Positions 24,411-32,912 of a stretch of DNA of 33,433 nucleotides are shown in pieces. How positions within the stretch are numbered: position 1 is the stretch's first letter; every line of letters starts with the position of its first letter. This stretch comes from Alistipes sp. (GTDB taxonomy: Bacteria > Bacteroidota > Bacteroidia > Bacteroidales > Rikenellaceae), in NCBI GenBank assembly GCA_017629985.1, contig JAGBWD010000008.1, positions 1-33,433 of the forward strand. The letters run 5' to 3'. Position numbers and translations under genes: made by a program. The notes beneath the pieces are model-generated. The model had not been told where the DNA came from, did not search any database, and saw only the letters and a program-made list of their open reading frames with translations.

Positions 24411-25736
24411 CTAGAACATCAAATCTCTAATCTCGGCATACTTCTTGCGCAGTGGCTTGTTGCGCCATAGCTTGAAGTCCGACACCCATAGTCTAATAAG
24501 ACGATATACATCATCTGCTACAAGTGGCGATGGGAGTATGGCTAGCGTAAGCGCTAGGGCAAACTGCCAAGGAAGTGCTATATATGCTACAATGGCGTAT
24601 ATAATCATCATCACGGGCCATGCAACGAGATTTACGAGGAAGCGCACCGAGTTGTGGAATGCAGCATCCTTAAACTTACTATTTAGGAAGTTGCTCAAGA
24701 GTGTTGTAGGAAGGCTCGCAATGGTTGTAACAAGGATGTATGGTAGCAGCAGAAGGAATATGATGCCCTTTAGCACATTCGACAGAACAGGGAAGCGCAA
24801 CGCCACCGACTTAAGACTAATGTTTTGTGCTGTGCGTAGCGCTCTTGCCTCATTGGCCAGATCAAGAATACGTCTTGCACGCTCTGGGTCGCTGCTCTTT
24901 AGCTCCTGTATCTGCTTTACTGTGCGGTTGTTAGCTGTAAAATAGGCATTTAGGCCACGTAGCTTATGATGCTCCTTCTCCTTGCGTAATATAGCCTCCT
25001 GACGCGATACCACCGCCGCACAAGTCTCATATGTAGCGTGGTAGTCCTCATCGTTAGGAATATATAATATAGACTCTCTCATACGCTCCTCGAGCAACGT
25101 GCGCATCTCGTTCATCTGCTCCTGTGGATGCATCCCCTTACGCTCTGCAATGAAGGCTCCCACGTTTATAGGCTCACCAATCTGGATGCGTACCGTAGAG
25201 CGGAAGCGGAAGAAGTTACCATAACGGATACCCATAGGCACGATATAGAGTGGCTTATCTGTCATAAGCTCCTGTGCCTGGAACGCTATGCGGAAGATAC
25301 CCTTCGAGAGAGGGAGTGTTGAGAACTTTGTCTGGTGCATGCCTTCGGGGAATATGCAGAATGGGATGTTGTCGCGTAGCACATCCACAGCACGCTCTAT
25401 AGTCTCATTATTACGTTTCACCTCATCGATGCCATCACGCATACGCATAATAGGCATAATCTTAAGAAAGGCGAATATCTTGGCCAAAATAGGCTTCTTG
25501 AATATATCGGCACGTGCAACAAACACCTTTGGAGAGCTATCCATAGCTAGAAGCACCAGGGCATCCATCAGCGTTCCGGTGTGGTTGGGTGCGAAAATAA
25601 TAGCACTATCTTTTGGTATACGCTCACGTCCTACAAAACGCATCTCGCGATAGGAGAGACGAACCACAAAATCTACATAAGGACGTAGGAAGCTGTATAG
25701 CCAATCTGAATCTTGTATCTTTCGTTGCTTTGACAT
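24411..25736 (-). CDS. PlsC-family glycerolipid acyltransferase
   Basis: The 441-residue membrane-bound enzyme has the acyltransferase motif I NHTGTLMD (NHx4D) at about residue 52, the FPEGMH motif that binds the glycerol phosphate, and the later IVPMGIRYG block. The likely reaction is acyl transfer to lysophosphatidic acid or a related lipid. The protein is longer than a minimal PlsC (about 240 residues): it carries a helical region near residues 210-290 and three or four hydrophobic segments in the last 140 residues. Longer forms are common in Bacteroidetes. It sits between the BASS transporter and the Omp85-like barrel on the same strand, so these three may form one transcript. Confidence 0.88.
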   Translation of the reverse strand: MSKQRKIQDSDWLYSFLRPYVDFVVRLSYREMRFVGRERIPKDSAIIFAPNHTGTLMDALVLLAMDSSPKVFVARADIFKKPILAKIFAFLKIMPIMRMRDGIDEVKRNNETIERAVDVLRDNIPFCIFPEGMHQTKFSTLPLSKGIFRIAFQAQELMTDKPLYIVPMGIRYGNFFRFRSTVRIQIGEPINVGAFIAERKGMHPQEQMNEMRTLLEERMRESILYIPNDEDYHATYETCAAVVSRQEAILRKEKEHHKLRGLNAYFTANNRTVKQIQELKSSDPERARRILDLANEARALRTAQNISLKSVALRFPVLSNVLKGIIFLLLLPYILVTTIASLPTTLLSNFLNSKFKDAAFHNSVRFLVNLVAWPVMMIIYAIVAYIALPWQFALALTLAILPSPLVADDVYRLIRLWVSDFKLWRNKPLRKKYAEIRDLMF

Positions 25737-25776
25737 ACATTTAACTATTTACACTCCACTCTTTTATGCCACGCTA

Positions 25777-26739
25777 CTATATATTTGTCTTGCGGAATAG
25801 CGTTGCCATGCTCAATCCCGAAACTATGTGCCATACACCCCATAGTGCAGTGATGATAACCATACCTCCGTTGTGGCTCCATACCGTAGGGTCAAAGATG
25901 GCAGGGTTGAAGAGCAGAGCAAGGCCAAGACCTGAATTTTGGATTCCTGTCTCGATGGTTAGAGAACGGCGATCCTCGATAGATACCTTTGCTAGGCGGC
26001 CTGTGAAGTATCCCGTAGAGAGGGCTGCGGCGTTGTGGATAATAACAATCAAAAAGGCGCAGAGAATGGCAGCATATACCACCCACTTTTGGTCAAGTGC
26101 TGTGAGTACCTGTGAAAGTGCCACAGCCACCATGCCTATAAATAGTATTATAGACATCCACTGTGTTGGCTTCATGAGGCGCTTTGCACCATTAGGGAAG
26201 TAGTGCGCGAAGAGCATACCCACGATAATTGGCAAGCCGAGGATGAGGAGAATCTGCTCGAGCATATCCATAAATGGAATCTCAAGAGTAGGGATATCGT
26301 TCTTTATAGCTGCGAATTTGCAATAGAGCGTACCCCAGAACCAGAAGTTGATAGGTGTGACAAATGGGGCAGCGATTGTCGTTACGGCAGTCATCGACAC
26401 CGATAGCTCAACATTACCCTTCGAGAATGCCGACATGAAGTTTGAGATGTTGCCTCCAGGACACGATGCTACGAGAATCATGCCTATAGCCACCATAGGT
26501 GTAATAATAGGATTTAGCACGATGGCAAGAAGAGATGTGATGGCTGGAAGCATCACCCACTGAAGCAATATTCCTAGGATTACAGATTTTGGGTTTTTGA
26601 AGACATCCTTAAACATCTGAAACTTGATACCGAGGGCTACGCCAAACATTACAAATGCGAGAATACAGTTTACAACGAACATCTCGCCAGCGCCGAGATT
26701 GATGTTCAATGAGTCTAGAAAAGCTAGTTGTTCCTTCAT
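25777..26739 (-). CDS. Bile acid:sodium symporter (BASS) family transporter
   Basis: The 320-residue integral membrane protein has about ten hydrophobic segments. Motifs typical of the BASS family are MILVASCPGGNISNFMSAFSKGNVELSVSMTAV, which includes the conserved SCPGG and a crossing helix, and ETGIQNSGLGLALLF, which contains the second sodium-site segment (E-T-G-x-Q-N). The family imports organic anions with sodium: bile acids in animals, pyruvate, pantoate or other acids in bacteria. A gut bacterium would make a bile-acid role attractive, but the sequence does not show it. Confidence 0.9.
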   Translation of the reverse strand: MKEQLAFLDSLNINLGAGEMFVVNCILAFVMFGVALGIKFQMFKDVFKNPKSVILGILLQWVMLPAITSLLAIVLNPIITPMVAIGMILVASCPGGNISNFMSAFSKGNVELSVSMTAVTTIAAPFVTPINFWFWGTLYCKFAAIKNDIPTLEIPFMDMLEQILLILGLPIIVGMLFAHYFPNGAKRLMKPTQWMSIILFIGMVAVALSQVLTALDQKWVVYAAILCAFLIVIIHNAAALSTGYFTGRLAKVSIEDRRSLTIETGIQNSGLGLALLFNPAIFDPTVWSHNGGMVIITALWGVWHIVSGLSMATLFRKTNI

Positions 26740-27012
26740 AATAGCTACAATTAATCACCCAACATGGGTATAATTTTATTTTTACTTTTTGTCTATTGGA
26801 GTAGTTTTGTATTATAGCCTACACATAGTTTTGAGGTAAAATAGATGTGCTAATGACCATATTACAACAGACAAACTTATTAATTTTTTTTCAAAAAATA
26901 CCCTTTTTTAGAGATAAAAAGCATTTTATGGATATTAATACGTATAAATACTTATGAGGGACGCGTGAAAATTGAATATATTTGTATTATAATTCTTGAA
27001 TATATTACACTG
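26740..27012. other. AT-rich intergenic region between divergent genes
   Basis: This is a low-GC region of about 270 nt between the BASS and DUF819 genes. It contains TATATTTG at 26977-26984 (+), a good -7 element for the DUF819 gene without a clear TTTG at -33. TAAGTTTG is present on the minus strand at 26879-26872, also without a partner. TAGTTTTG occurs twice at 26802-26809 and 26826-26833. No RNA gene, hairpin terminator or ORF was recognised. Confidence 0.5.
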
Positions 27013-28191
27013 ATGGTTATGACCATATTTAACTATGTTGCAGGTATCCTCTTTTATGTGGTTACTCCCGCCCTTGTTTTGTGGCTTTGTCGCCGTGTCT
27101 CTATATTGCGAAATATTGGCCCAATTATGCTCCTTTATGCTATAGGTATGGCCGTGGGAAACATCTTCACACTCCCCGAGGAGATGGTGACGCTGCAGGC
27201 TCTTTTGCCCAATATCATGGTCCCTTTGGCTATCCCCATGATGCTCTATGGCTGTAGCTTCTCACGTAGTGAGCTGTCGCTACAACTCAAGGTCTGTATC
27301 AGTGGCTTCTTATCTGTCGTTGTCTCCGTAGTTGTGGGATATATGCTCTTTGGAAGTAGCGTGCCTGAAGGTGCTGCAATAGGTGGTATTATCTCGGGAA
27401 TGTACACAGGAGGCACGATAAACGCTGCGGCGCTGCAGACAATATTTCATGTGGATAGTTTCACGTTTGCCCTGATTAACTCCTACGATATTATCATCTC
27501 GTTCCTCTATTTTATCTTTTTGTTTACCGCAGGTATCCCTCTATTTCGTAGGCTTTATGGCCAGAAGAGCCATGATGTGGTTATGAGCAAGGATGATAAG
27601 ATAGCTCTTGATGCGGCGCAACTAGACGATACGCGAAATCCCTATAAGTCGCTGTTGTCACGTTCAGGACTCAAGGAGCTAGGGGCTATTGTTGGCACCA
27701 CGCTTGCTGTTGTTGCGCTCTCTGCCGCTGTGGCAATAGCTCTTCCCGAGTCGCTGTTTATGGTTGTCTTTATCCTCATGCTTACAACATTGGGTGTGGC
27801 GCTGTCGTTTGTAAAACGCATAAGAGCTATGGAGCATAGCTACGATGTAGGCATGTATCTGATATATATCTTTAGCCTTGCTATCTCCTCCATGGCCGAT
27901 TTCTCGAAGTTAGATATAATGCAGGGCGTAAACCTTATAGCCTTTATGGGTTTTGCGGTCTCAGTGTCGCTGTTGCTGCATGCGCTCTTCTGTCGTATTC
28001 TTAAGACCGATGCGGACTCCATGGTCATCTCCTCTGTGGCGTTTATCAACTCCCCACCCTTTGTGCCTATGGTGGCTATGGTAATGAAGAACCGCAAGTC
28101 CCTCATCACAGGTCTTGCGGCAGGTGTCGTAGGCTACGCCCTCGGCAATCACCTTGGCGTAATCATGTATGAAATACTATCTCGTATATAG
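27013..28191 (+). CDS. DUF819 family membrane protein
   Basis: The 392-residue protein has about ten to eleven hydrophobic segments. GPIMLLYAIGMAVGNIFTLP, LPNIMVPLAIPMMLYGCSFSR, IGGIISGMYTGGTINAAALQTIF and SSVAFINSPPFVPMVAMVMKNRKSLITGLAAGVVGYALGNHLGV match the DUF819 (YjcL-like) pattern of Gly-rich helices repeated in both halves, which suggests a transporter fold. The start at 27013 (or 27019) is preferred because the TATATTTG promoter element at 26977 lies downstream of the earlier GTG at 26965. It stands alone on the plus strand and converges with the zeta-toxin-like module. Substrate unknown. Confidence 0.82.
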   Translation: MVMTIFNYVAGILFYVVTPALVLWLCRRVSILRNIGPIMLLYAIGMAVGNIFTLPEEMVTLQALLPNIMVPLAIPMMLYGCSFSRSELSLQLKVCISGFLSVVVSVVVGYMLFGSSVPEGAAIGGIISGMYTGGTINAAALQTIFHVDSFTFALINSYDIIISFLYFIFLFTAGIPLFRRLYGQKSHDVVMSKDDKIALDAAQLDDTRNPYKSLLSRSGLKELGAIVGTTLAVVALSAAVAIALPESLFMVVFILMLTTLGVALSFVKRIRAMEHSYDVGMYLIYIFSLAISSMADFSKLDIMQGVNLIAFMGFAVSVSLLLHALFCRILKTDADSMVISSVAFINSPPFVPMVAMVMKNRKSLITGLAAGVVGYALGNHLGVIMYEILSRI

Positions 28192-28217
28192 TCTTCTGGC
28201 GTAGAGTTATGCCATAC

Positions 28218-28388
28218 CTATTCGCGTGCCAAGGCTAGCTCGTCGGGGGTGAGGCGCACAACCTCCCCATCGCGAACTACCACTAGGTCGCCGTTATCGC
28301 GTCTGGTACGCTCTATCAGACGGCGTTGCGCCAATAGGATACCTGCGTCTATACGTTCTTGAAGCTCTCTAATCTCAAACTCACTCAT
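28218..28388 (-). CDS. Small protein overlapping the zeta-toxin-like gene, candidate antitoxin
   Basis: This 56-codon frame starts at ATG 28388 inside the end of the zeta-like gene (overlap ATGAGTGA, 8 nt) and ends at 28218. The product begins MSEFEIRELQERIDAGI, has an amphipathic, Arg-rich helix (LLAQRRLIERTRRDNG) and a short beta-like tail LVVVRDGEVVRLTPDEL. It is highly charged and has no membrane segment. Overlap, size and codon use like its neighbours argue that it is real. Small partners with a DGxxVRL-type tail next to zeta-like kinases are familiar to me from other genomes, but I cannot name a family. An antitoxin role is inferred. Confidence 0.7.
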   Translation of the reverse strand: MSEFEIRELQERIDAGILLAQRRLIERTRRDNGDLVVVRDGEVVRLTPDELALARE

Positions 28389-28953
28389 AGCTCAATATTT
28401 TCTGATAAGCTAACGCATCAACAACCTCTTTTATTTCACCCTTCGAGCCGTATGCAATCTTCTTAACACCCTCGGCAGTGGAGTTATCATAGATAACCCA
28501 GTAGTCGCAGATAGGTATGTATAACTTTGTGAGGTTGCGCATACTACTCTCATAGCGGCGGCGAATGGTGTTTGTTGGGATGTTATGGCCTCCCAGGCTA
28601 ACACGTTTTGCAACACGCTCTATAGCCTGCTCGGGGCTAGGAAGCCAGAAATAGAGAAGCGACACGAAATAACCCTTCTCACGGGCGCGCTCCACAAACT
28701 TCTGATATGTACGTGTTGATAGTGTGGTCTCAAATGCGAAGTCAGAACCCTCCTCAAGCAGGTCATTTATGCGGCGTAGCATAAGACGCCCAGCCTCAAT
28801 AGCCATACTATCGGGGTTAAAAGGCGATAGACCGCGTGCAATCTCGTCTGCATTTACAAACTCGTGGCAGTGCAACAACTCGGGCAACATTGTGTAGGAA
28901 GCCGTAGTCTTACCAGCACCATTACATCCTGCTATGATATAGAGTTTCTGCAT
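28381..28953 (-). CDS. Zeta-toxin-like P-loop kinase
   Basis: The 190-residue protein has Walker A GCNGAGKTT at residues 9-17. The segment HEFVNADEIARGLSPFNP has the Asn-Ala-Asp typical of zeta toxins (Asp acts as base), and FAFETTLSTRTYQKF carries the conserved ETTLS. SLLYFWLPSPEQAIERVAKRV and GGHNIPTNTIRRRYESSMRNL complete the fold, with the Arg-rich region that binds the phosphate donor. Zeta toxins phosphorylate UDP-N-acetylglucosamine or related UDP sugars; this shorter chromosomal type is less studied. It has its own promoter and a downstream overlapping small gene; no epsilon-type antitoxin precedes it. Confidence 0.85.
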   Translation of the reverse strand: MQKLYIIAGCNGAGKTTASYTMLPELLHCHEFVNADEIARGLSPFNPDSMAIEAGRLMLRRINDLLEEGSDFAFETTLSTRTYQKFVERAREKGYFVSLLYFWLPSPEQAIERVAKRVSLGGHNIPTNTIRRRYESSMRNLTKLYIPICDYWVIYDNSTAEGVKKIAYGSKGEIKEVVDALAYQKILSYE

Positions 28954-28969
28954 ATTACATTAATAGTTA

Positions 28970-28987
28970 CTCAAGAGATTCCTTGAG
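28970..28987. promoter_or_regulatory. Inverted repeat at the start of the zeta-like transcript
   Basis: CTCAAG (28970-28975) and CTTGAG (28982-28987) are separated by 6 nt. The predicted transcription start is near 28990, so the repeat covers about +4 to +21. It could be an operator for autoregulation or a small leader hairpin; the sequence alone cannot tell which. Confidence 0.45.
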
Positions 28988-28996
28988 GTGTTTTCG

Positions 28997-29027
28997 CAAA
29001 GGTAATATATTTTACTCGGAACTCAAA
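28997..29027 (-). promoter_or_regulatory. Promoter of the zeta-like module
   Basis: On the minus strand TTTG (29027-29024) and TACCTTTG (29004-28997) are separated by exactly 19 nt, a full match to the Bacteroidetes pattern. It begins 3 nt after the stop of the upstream reductase gene, so the module is transcribed independently. The leader is about 37 nt. Confidence 0.78.
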
Positions 29028-29030
29028 ATT

Positions 29031-30002
29031 TTAGGCAAGGAATTGCATCGTATCTACACCATCGGCATAGTCCGTAAGTTTGGGATACTGCGCCTTGCCA
29101 AAGGGTACGCATCCCTCAATCTCTATGTGTGATACCACACACTGAATCTCCTCGTGATGCTCCGTAAGCCATTGTCGTACGGCGCCAATGTCGCTATATC
29201 GGCATATAGTAACCTCGGCAAGTGATGTCGAAAACTCACTACCCTCAATAGCTAAAAATGCCCCATAGTCGCTATATTCGCGATGCTGTATGGTGTAGAG
29301 CGCCCTGCGTTGTGCTACATTATTGCGGAGCTTGGGGTTTGAGGCCTCTGTGGTGGGGAGCTGTAGTTGGTAATCTTGTGGAATAAAGAGCATCGACACC
29401 GAGCGACATCCAAGACCCGAATATGAGGTAATGTCGCTCCATAGCCCCTCTAGTTCCGCGCTACTCTCTCCGCCATCCAATATAGCTACAGAGTGACGGC
29501 TGCCACGAAGTAGATGACGTGTCTGTGCAAAATGGTTGCGGAAGTAGGCATTAGCCTCATCGCCACCTGTTGCAATAGCTCTGTCGTAGCTATCATCGCT
29601 GCAATAGGGGTGTATCTCTATGTTTGTCTCTATATCGCGCAGTCTATTGGCGATATAGTTTGTGAGAACTCTATCTTTGCTCGATGGCTTTACGTAGGCC
29701 TTGTGACCACTACAAAGCACACATAATAGGTCGAAAAAGCCAACCAGCGGGATGTTGCCTGCCATGATAATCGCCACGCGCTCTGGCTCTGTCGTGGGGG
29801 TGTAGTTGGCCATCCATGATGAGAGCTTATCCCTGTCGAGCATCTCACACCTTATGGCATCTATAGCTCGAAGTATGTCGCGCTCCGTGAACCAGCTATT
29901 TTGTGCTATCGCTTCGGCGATAACCTCACGTGAGGCGATGTCATCGCCAAAGTGTTGTAGCCTCTCTCCCAGTTCGGAGAATATCTCTATCATCCTCTTC
30001 AT
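29031..30002 (-). CDS. LuxC-like acyl-CoA reductase, short form
   Basis: The 323-residue protein resembles LuxC-type reductases, which reduce acyl-CoA to aldehyde using NADPH through a thioester on cysteine. The likely nucleophile is C199 in TSYSGLGCRSVSMLFIP. The region RVAIIMAGNIPLVGFFDLLCVLCSGH matches the cofactor-binding part of the family, and VKPSSKDRVLTNYI follows. LuxC itself is about 480 residues, but shorter Bacteroidetes members exist. The start at 30002 lies 1 nt after the stop of the DUF5106 lipoprotein gene, so the two are coupled. The substrate and physiological role are unknown. Confidence 0.82.
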   Translation of the reverse strand: MKRMIEIFSELGERLQHFGDDIASREVIAEAIAQNSWFTERDILRAIDAIRCEMLDRDKLSSWMANYTPTTEPERVAIIMAGNIPLVGFFDLLCVLCSGHKAYVKPSSKDRVLTNYIANRLRDIETNIEIHPYCSDDSYDRAIATGGDEANAYFRNHFAQTRHLLRGSRHSVAILDGGESSAELEGLWSDITSYSGLGCRSVSMLFIPQDYQLQLPTTEASNPKLRNNVAQRRALYTIQHREYSDYGAFLAIEGSEFSTSLAEVTICRYSDIGAVRQWLTEHHEEIQCVVSHIEIEGCVPFGKAQYPKLTDYADGVDTMQFLA

Positions 30003-30003
30003 G

Positions 30004-30957
30004 CTACTCCTGTGCCTCTAAATATGATATCACATCCTCTATGTAGGCTACATTTGTGCCATCCTTCACCAAAACCCGCTTCTGGCTATCAAGCAGATAG
30101 AGTGATGGTATGGCATTAAGGTTATATAATCTTTCGTTGGTTATCACCATGCCCTTATCATAGCTTACAATCCACCCTTTAGGCATCTCGGAATGGTAGT
30201 CGCGCCATGCTGTAATATCCTCATCGGGATATACCGATAGAATCTCTATGTTGCCGCGTTCGTGCATCTCATTAAGCAGTGGCGAGGCGGTTATCTCATC
30301 CATAATCTCTCGACACATGGGGCATCCAGGGTTTGAGAACATGATGAGCGTGTAGTCTGCCTCTATGTTGTGGAGCCTGCCTTGCTTACCATTGTTGAGG
30401 GTGTAGGTGAAGTCGCCTGCGGTATGTCCAATGCGATTCTTACGCGCAATCTCCAGGTCGTACATAGGTGCTATGCGGTCATACTCATCCAGGAGTGGCG
30501 AGGCAATAATCTCCTCGAGGATTGGGATGTAGTACTCATCGTTGCGCATCGGAGAGTTTGGGTCGTGAAGAACCATCTCGCTTATTGTGGCAAAGAAGTT
30601 TAGCACCTCGCGGCTCTCTGATGCTCGTCTTATGAGCGTGCGCAGTAGAGAGTCGGCATGCTGTGGTGGTATCACGGTCACATAATCGCTCAAGGCATAT
30701 ACAATATCAACGGTGTCGTATGCAACGACATCCTTCTCGGCCTTGAAGTCAAAGTCATCCCAGTAGTGGGTCACCATGCTCTCATACTCGGCACGTGTGC
30801 GCACCGCATATATATTGTCGAGGCTTCGCTTCATGGTGCGTGTCCCCGGCGCATACTCTCTCTTCTCCTTGCTCTTTGCGGTGTTGCTCTTCACGCCGCC
30901 ACATTGCGACAACAGCACAGCACAGACAATAGCGATAACAATCCTTATAACTCTCAT
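30004..30957 (-). CDS. DUF5106 / thioredoxin-like lipoprotein
   Basis: The 317-residue protein begins with a lipoprotein-type signal MRVIRIVIAIVCAVLLSQCGG; Gln before the lipidated Cys is unusual but tolerable. A helical domain of about 150 residues, matching the DUF5106 type, precedes a thioredoxin fold with the active-site motif GCPMC (C212 and C215) in LIMFSNPGCPMCREIMDEI and a cis-Pro-like segment NAIPSLYLLDSQKRVLVKDG. It probably acts in the periplasm as a disulfide reductase or oxidase, like TlpA/ResA. The start at 30957 gives a proper signal; an upstream ATG at 30975 adds six residues. It forms a two-gene unit with the acyl-CoA reductase. Confidence 0.82.
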   Translation of the reverse strand: MRVIRIVIAIVCAVLLSQCGGVKSNTAKSKEKREYAPGTRTMKRSLDNIYAVRTRAEYESMVTHYWDDFDFKAEKDVVAYDTVDIVYALSDYVTVIPPQHADSLLRTLIRRASESREVLNFFATISEMVLHDPNSPMRNDEYYIPILEEIIASPLLDEYDRIAPMYDLEIARKNRIGHTAGDFTYTLNNGKQGRLHNIEADYTLIMFSNPGCPMCREIMDEITASPLLNEMHERGNIEILSVYPDEDITAWRDYHSEMPKGWIVSYDKGMVITNERLYNLNAIPSLYLLDSQKRVLVKDGTNVAYIEDVISYLEAQE

Positions 30958-30992
30958 ATATAGCCTTATTTGCACTACCTTATAAATAAAAT

Positions 30993-31019
30993 GGGGATGG
31001 CTAGTTATTAGTCATCCCC
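30993..31019 (-). terminator. argS terminator
   Basis: On the minus strand GGGGATG (31019-31013) pairs with CATCCCC (30999-30993), with further partial pairing CTA/TAG inside, and a T-rich run follows (ATTTTATTTAT). It sits 12 nt after the argS stop, separating argS from the lipoprotein gene. Confidence 0.75.
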
Positions 31020-31030
31020 CTATCTGTTTG

Positions 31031-32806
31031 TTACATGCGCTCTGGGACATTAATACCCAAAAGTGACATCGCCGAGCGGATTACACGTGCAACCTCCGAT
31101 GCAAGCATCAAACGTAGGGCTCGTACCTCTGTGCGCTCCTCCTTTAGGATAGAGTGGTCGTGGTAGTAACCATTGAACTGCTTTGCTAGTTCGTAAGCGT
31201 AGGCCGCAATCACCGAAGGGGCAAACTGCTGTCCTGCAACACGTACCGTAGCTGGGTACTCCGACAACGCCTTGATAAGCTCTATCTCCTCTGGCAGAAG
31301 CTCCGCCTTTGTGTAGGCCTCTGTTGTTACGCCACTCTCCTCTGCCTTGCGCAATATAGAGCGTATGCGGGCGTGAGTATACTGTATGAATGGGCCTGTG
31401 TTGCCGTTGAAGTCGATAGACTCGCGAGGATCGAAGAGCATTGTCTTCTTTGGGTCTACCTTGAGGATAAAGTACTTCAATGCTCCAAGACCTACCATCT
31501 CCGAGATTGCTGCAGCCTCGGCATCTGAAACACCATCGAGCTTACCTAGCTCCTCCGACATCTCACGTGCTGTGCCAACCATATCTGCGATGAGGTCATC
31601 GGCATCTACCACAGTTCCCTCGCGCGACTTCATCTTACCCTCTGGAAGCTCCACCATGCCGTATGATAGGTGGAAGATGTTGTCGCTCCACCCATAACCG
31701 AGCTTCTTGAGAACGAGCTTTAGCACCTGGAAGTGGTAGTTCTGCTCATTACCCACAACATATATCATGTCATCGAGGCTATTCTCCTCGAAGCGGCTGA
31801 GTGCAGTACCCAAATCCTGGGTCATATATACCGATGTGCCATCGCCACGAAGAAGAAGCTTCTGGTCTAGGCCATCAGCCTCGAGGTCAATCCATACGGA
31901 GTTATCCTCCTTGCGGAAGAATACGCCCTTCTGCAGACCCTCCTCCACAAGACTCTTACCTAGGAGATATGTCTGTGACTCGTAGTATACCTTGTCGAAG
32001 TCTACGCCCAACGCCTTGTACGTAACATCGAAGCCCTCATATACCCAGCCGTTCATGGTCTCCCACAAAGAGTATACCTCGGGGTCTTTAGCCTCCCACT
32101 TACGCAACATCTCCTGCGCCTGGAGCATGATAGGTGCCTTCTTCTTTGCCTCATCCTCCGACATACCCTCGGCTACAAGCTCCTTAATCTCCGCCTTGTA
32201 GTGCTTGTCAAACTCCACATAATACTTACCAACGAGGTGGTCACCCTTCATGCCTGATGACTCTGGGGTCTCACCACCGCCATAGAGCTGCCATGCGAGC
32301 ATCGACTTGCAGATGTGGATACCGCGGTCATTAACCAAGTTTACCTTGATGACGTTGTGACCATTAGCCTTCAATATTGTTGCCACAGAGTAACCGAGAA
32401 GGTTGTTGCGGATGTGACCAAGGTGGAGAGGCTTGTTGGTATTTGGCGATGAGTACTCAATCATTATAGTACGTCCCGAAGGCTCTGCCATGCCATAGTT
32501 CTCGGCCTCTACAATCTCTGCAAAGCGTGCCTGCCAGAACGATGAGTCGATAACAAGGTTTAGGAAGCCCTTGATGACGTTGAAACTCTTAATCTCTGGG
32601 GTTGTAGCCACAATCTTCTCGCCCAGCTCTGTCGCTGTAGCCTCTGGTGACTTGCGTGATGCCTTGAGTAGTGGGAATACAACTACGGTGTAGTCGCCCT
32701 CAAACTCCTTGCGTGTCTTCTGTATTTGGATATTGTCGCTTGTGCCATACAGCTCCTCTGTTGAGCGTGCCACAATGCTTGAAATAAACGCCTCGATGTT
32801 AATCAT
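31031..32806 (-). CDS. argS: Arginyl-tRNA synthetase
   Basis: The class I synthetase charges tRNA-Arg in the cytoplasm. The 591-residue product has an N-terminal tRNA D-loop-binding domain (about 1-110) and the HIGH motif as HLGH at residues 128-131 within SSPNTNKPLHLGHIRNN. The KMSKS-equivalent loop is EGKMKSREGTVV, and the C-terminal anticodon-binding helices include the ATVRVAGQQFAPSVIAAYAYELAKQFNGYYH region. Length and motif order fit ArgS. It has its own promoter and terminator, and so is a separate unit. Confidence 0.97.
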   Translation of the reverse strand: MINIEAFISSIVARSTEELYGTSDNIQIQKTRKEFEGDYTVVVFPLLKASRKSPEATATELGEKIVATTPEIKSFNVIKGFLNLVIDSSFWQARFAEIVEAENYGMAEPSGRTIMIEYSSPNTNKPLHLGHIRNNLLGYSVATILKANGHNVIKVNLVNDRGIHICKSMLAWQLYGGGETPESSGMKGDHLVGKYYVEFDKHYKAEIKELVAEGMSEDEAKKKAPIMLQAQEMLRKWEAKDPEVYSLWETMNGWVYEGFDVTYKALGVDFDKVYYESQTYLLGKSLVEEGLQKGVFFRKEDNSVWIDLEADGLDQKLLLRGDGTSVYMTQDLGTALSRFEENSLDDMIYVVGNEQNYHFQVLKLVLKKLGYGWSDNIFHLSYGMVELPEGKMKSREGTVVDADDLIADMVGTAREMSEELGKLDGVSDAEAAAISEMVGLGALKYFILKVDPKKTMLFDPRESIDFNGNTGPFIQYTHARIRSILRKAEESGVTTEAYTKAELLPEEIELIKALSEYPATVRVAGQQFAPSVIAAYAYELAKQFNGYYHDHSILKEERTEVRALRLMLASEVARVIRSAMSLLGINVPERM

Positions 32807-32833
32807 ACAATATATACTTTATATTAATAGGCG

Positions 32834-32841
32834 CAAAGGTA
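32834..32841 (-). promoter_or_regulatory. argS promoter -7 element
   Basis: TACCTTTG on the minus strand fits TAnnTTTG and would start transcription near 32827, giving a 21-nt leader before the argS ATG. No TTTG lies 19-20 nt upstream, so the -33 part is weak. Confidence 0.6.
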
Positions 32842-32912
32842 CGTTTTCTTTGCGAAACTTTCACCATTTACAGCAAAAATTTCATGCCTTTGTGCTATAA
32901 TTGTTGATTTTT

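Noticed and set aside
25766-26203. 145-codon plus-strand frame
   Set aside because: It is antisense to the BASS transporter gene, which has clear family motifs.
26802-26833. Two TAGTTTTG boxes as tandem promoters
   Set aside because: Neither has a TTTG at 19-20 nt upstream, and both are far from the DUF819 start with another box closer to the gene.
28197-28215. Bidirectional terminator between the DUF819 gene and the zeta module
   Set aside because: TGGCGTA and TATGCCA form only a 7-bp stem with a wobble pair and no T-run on either side; too weak to call.
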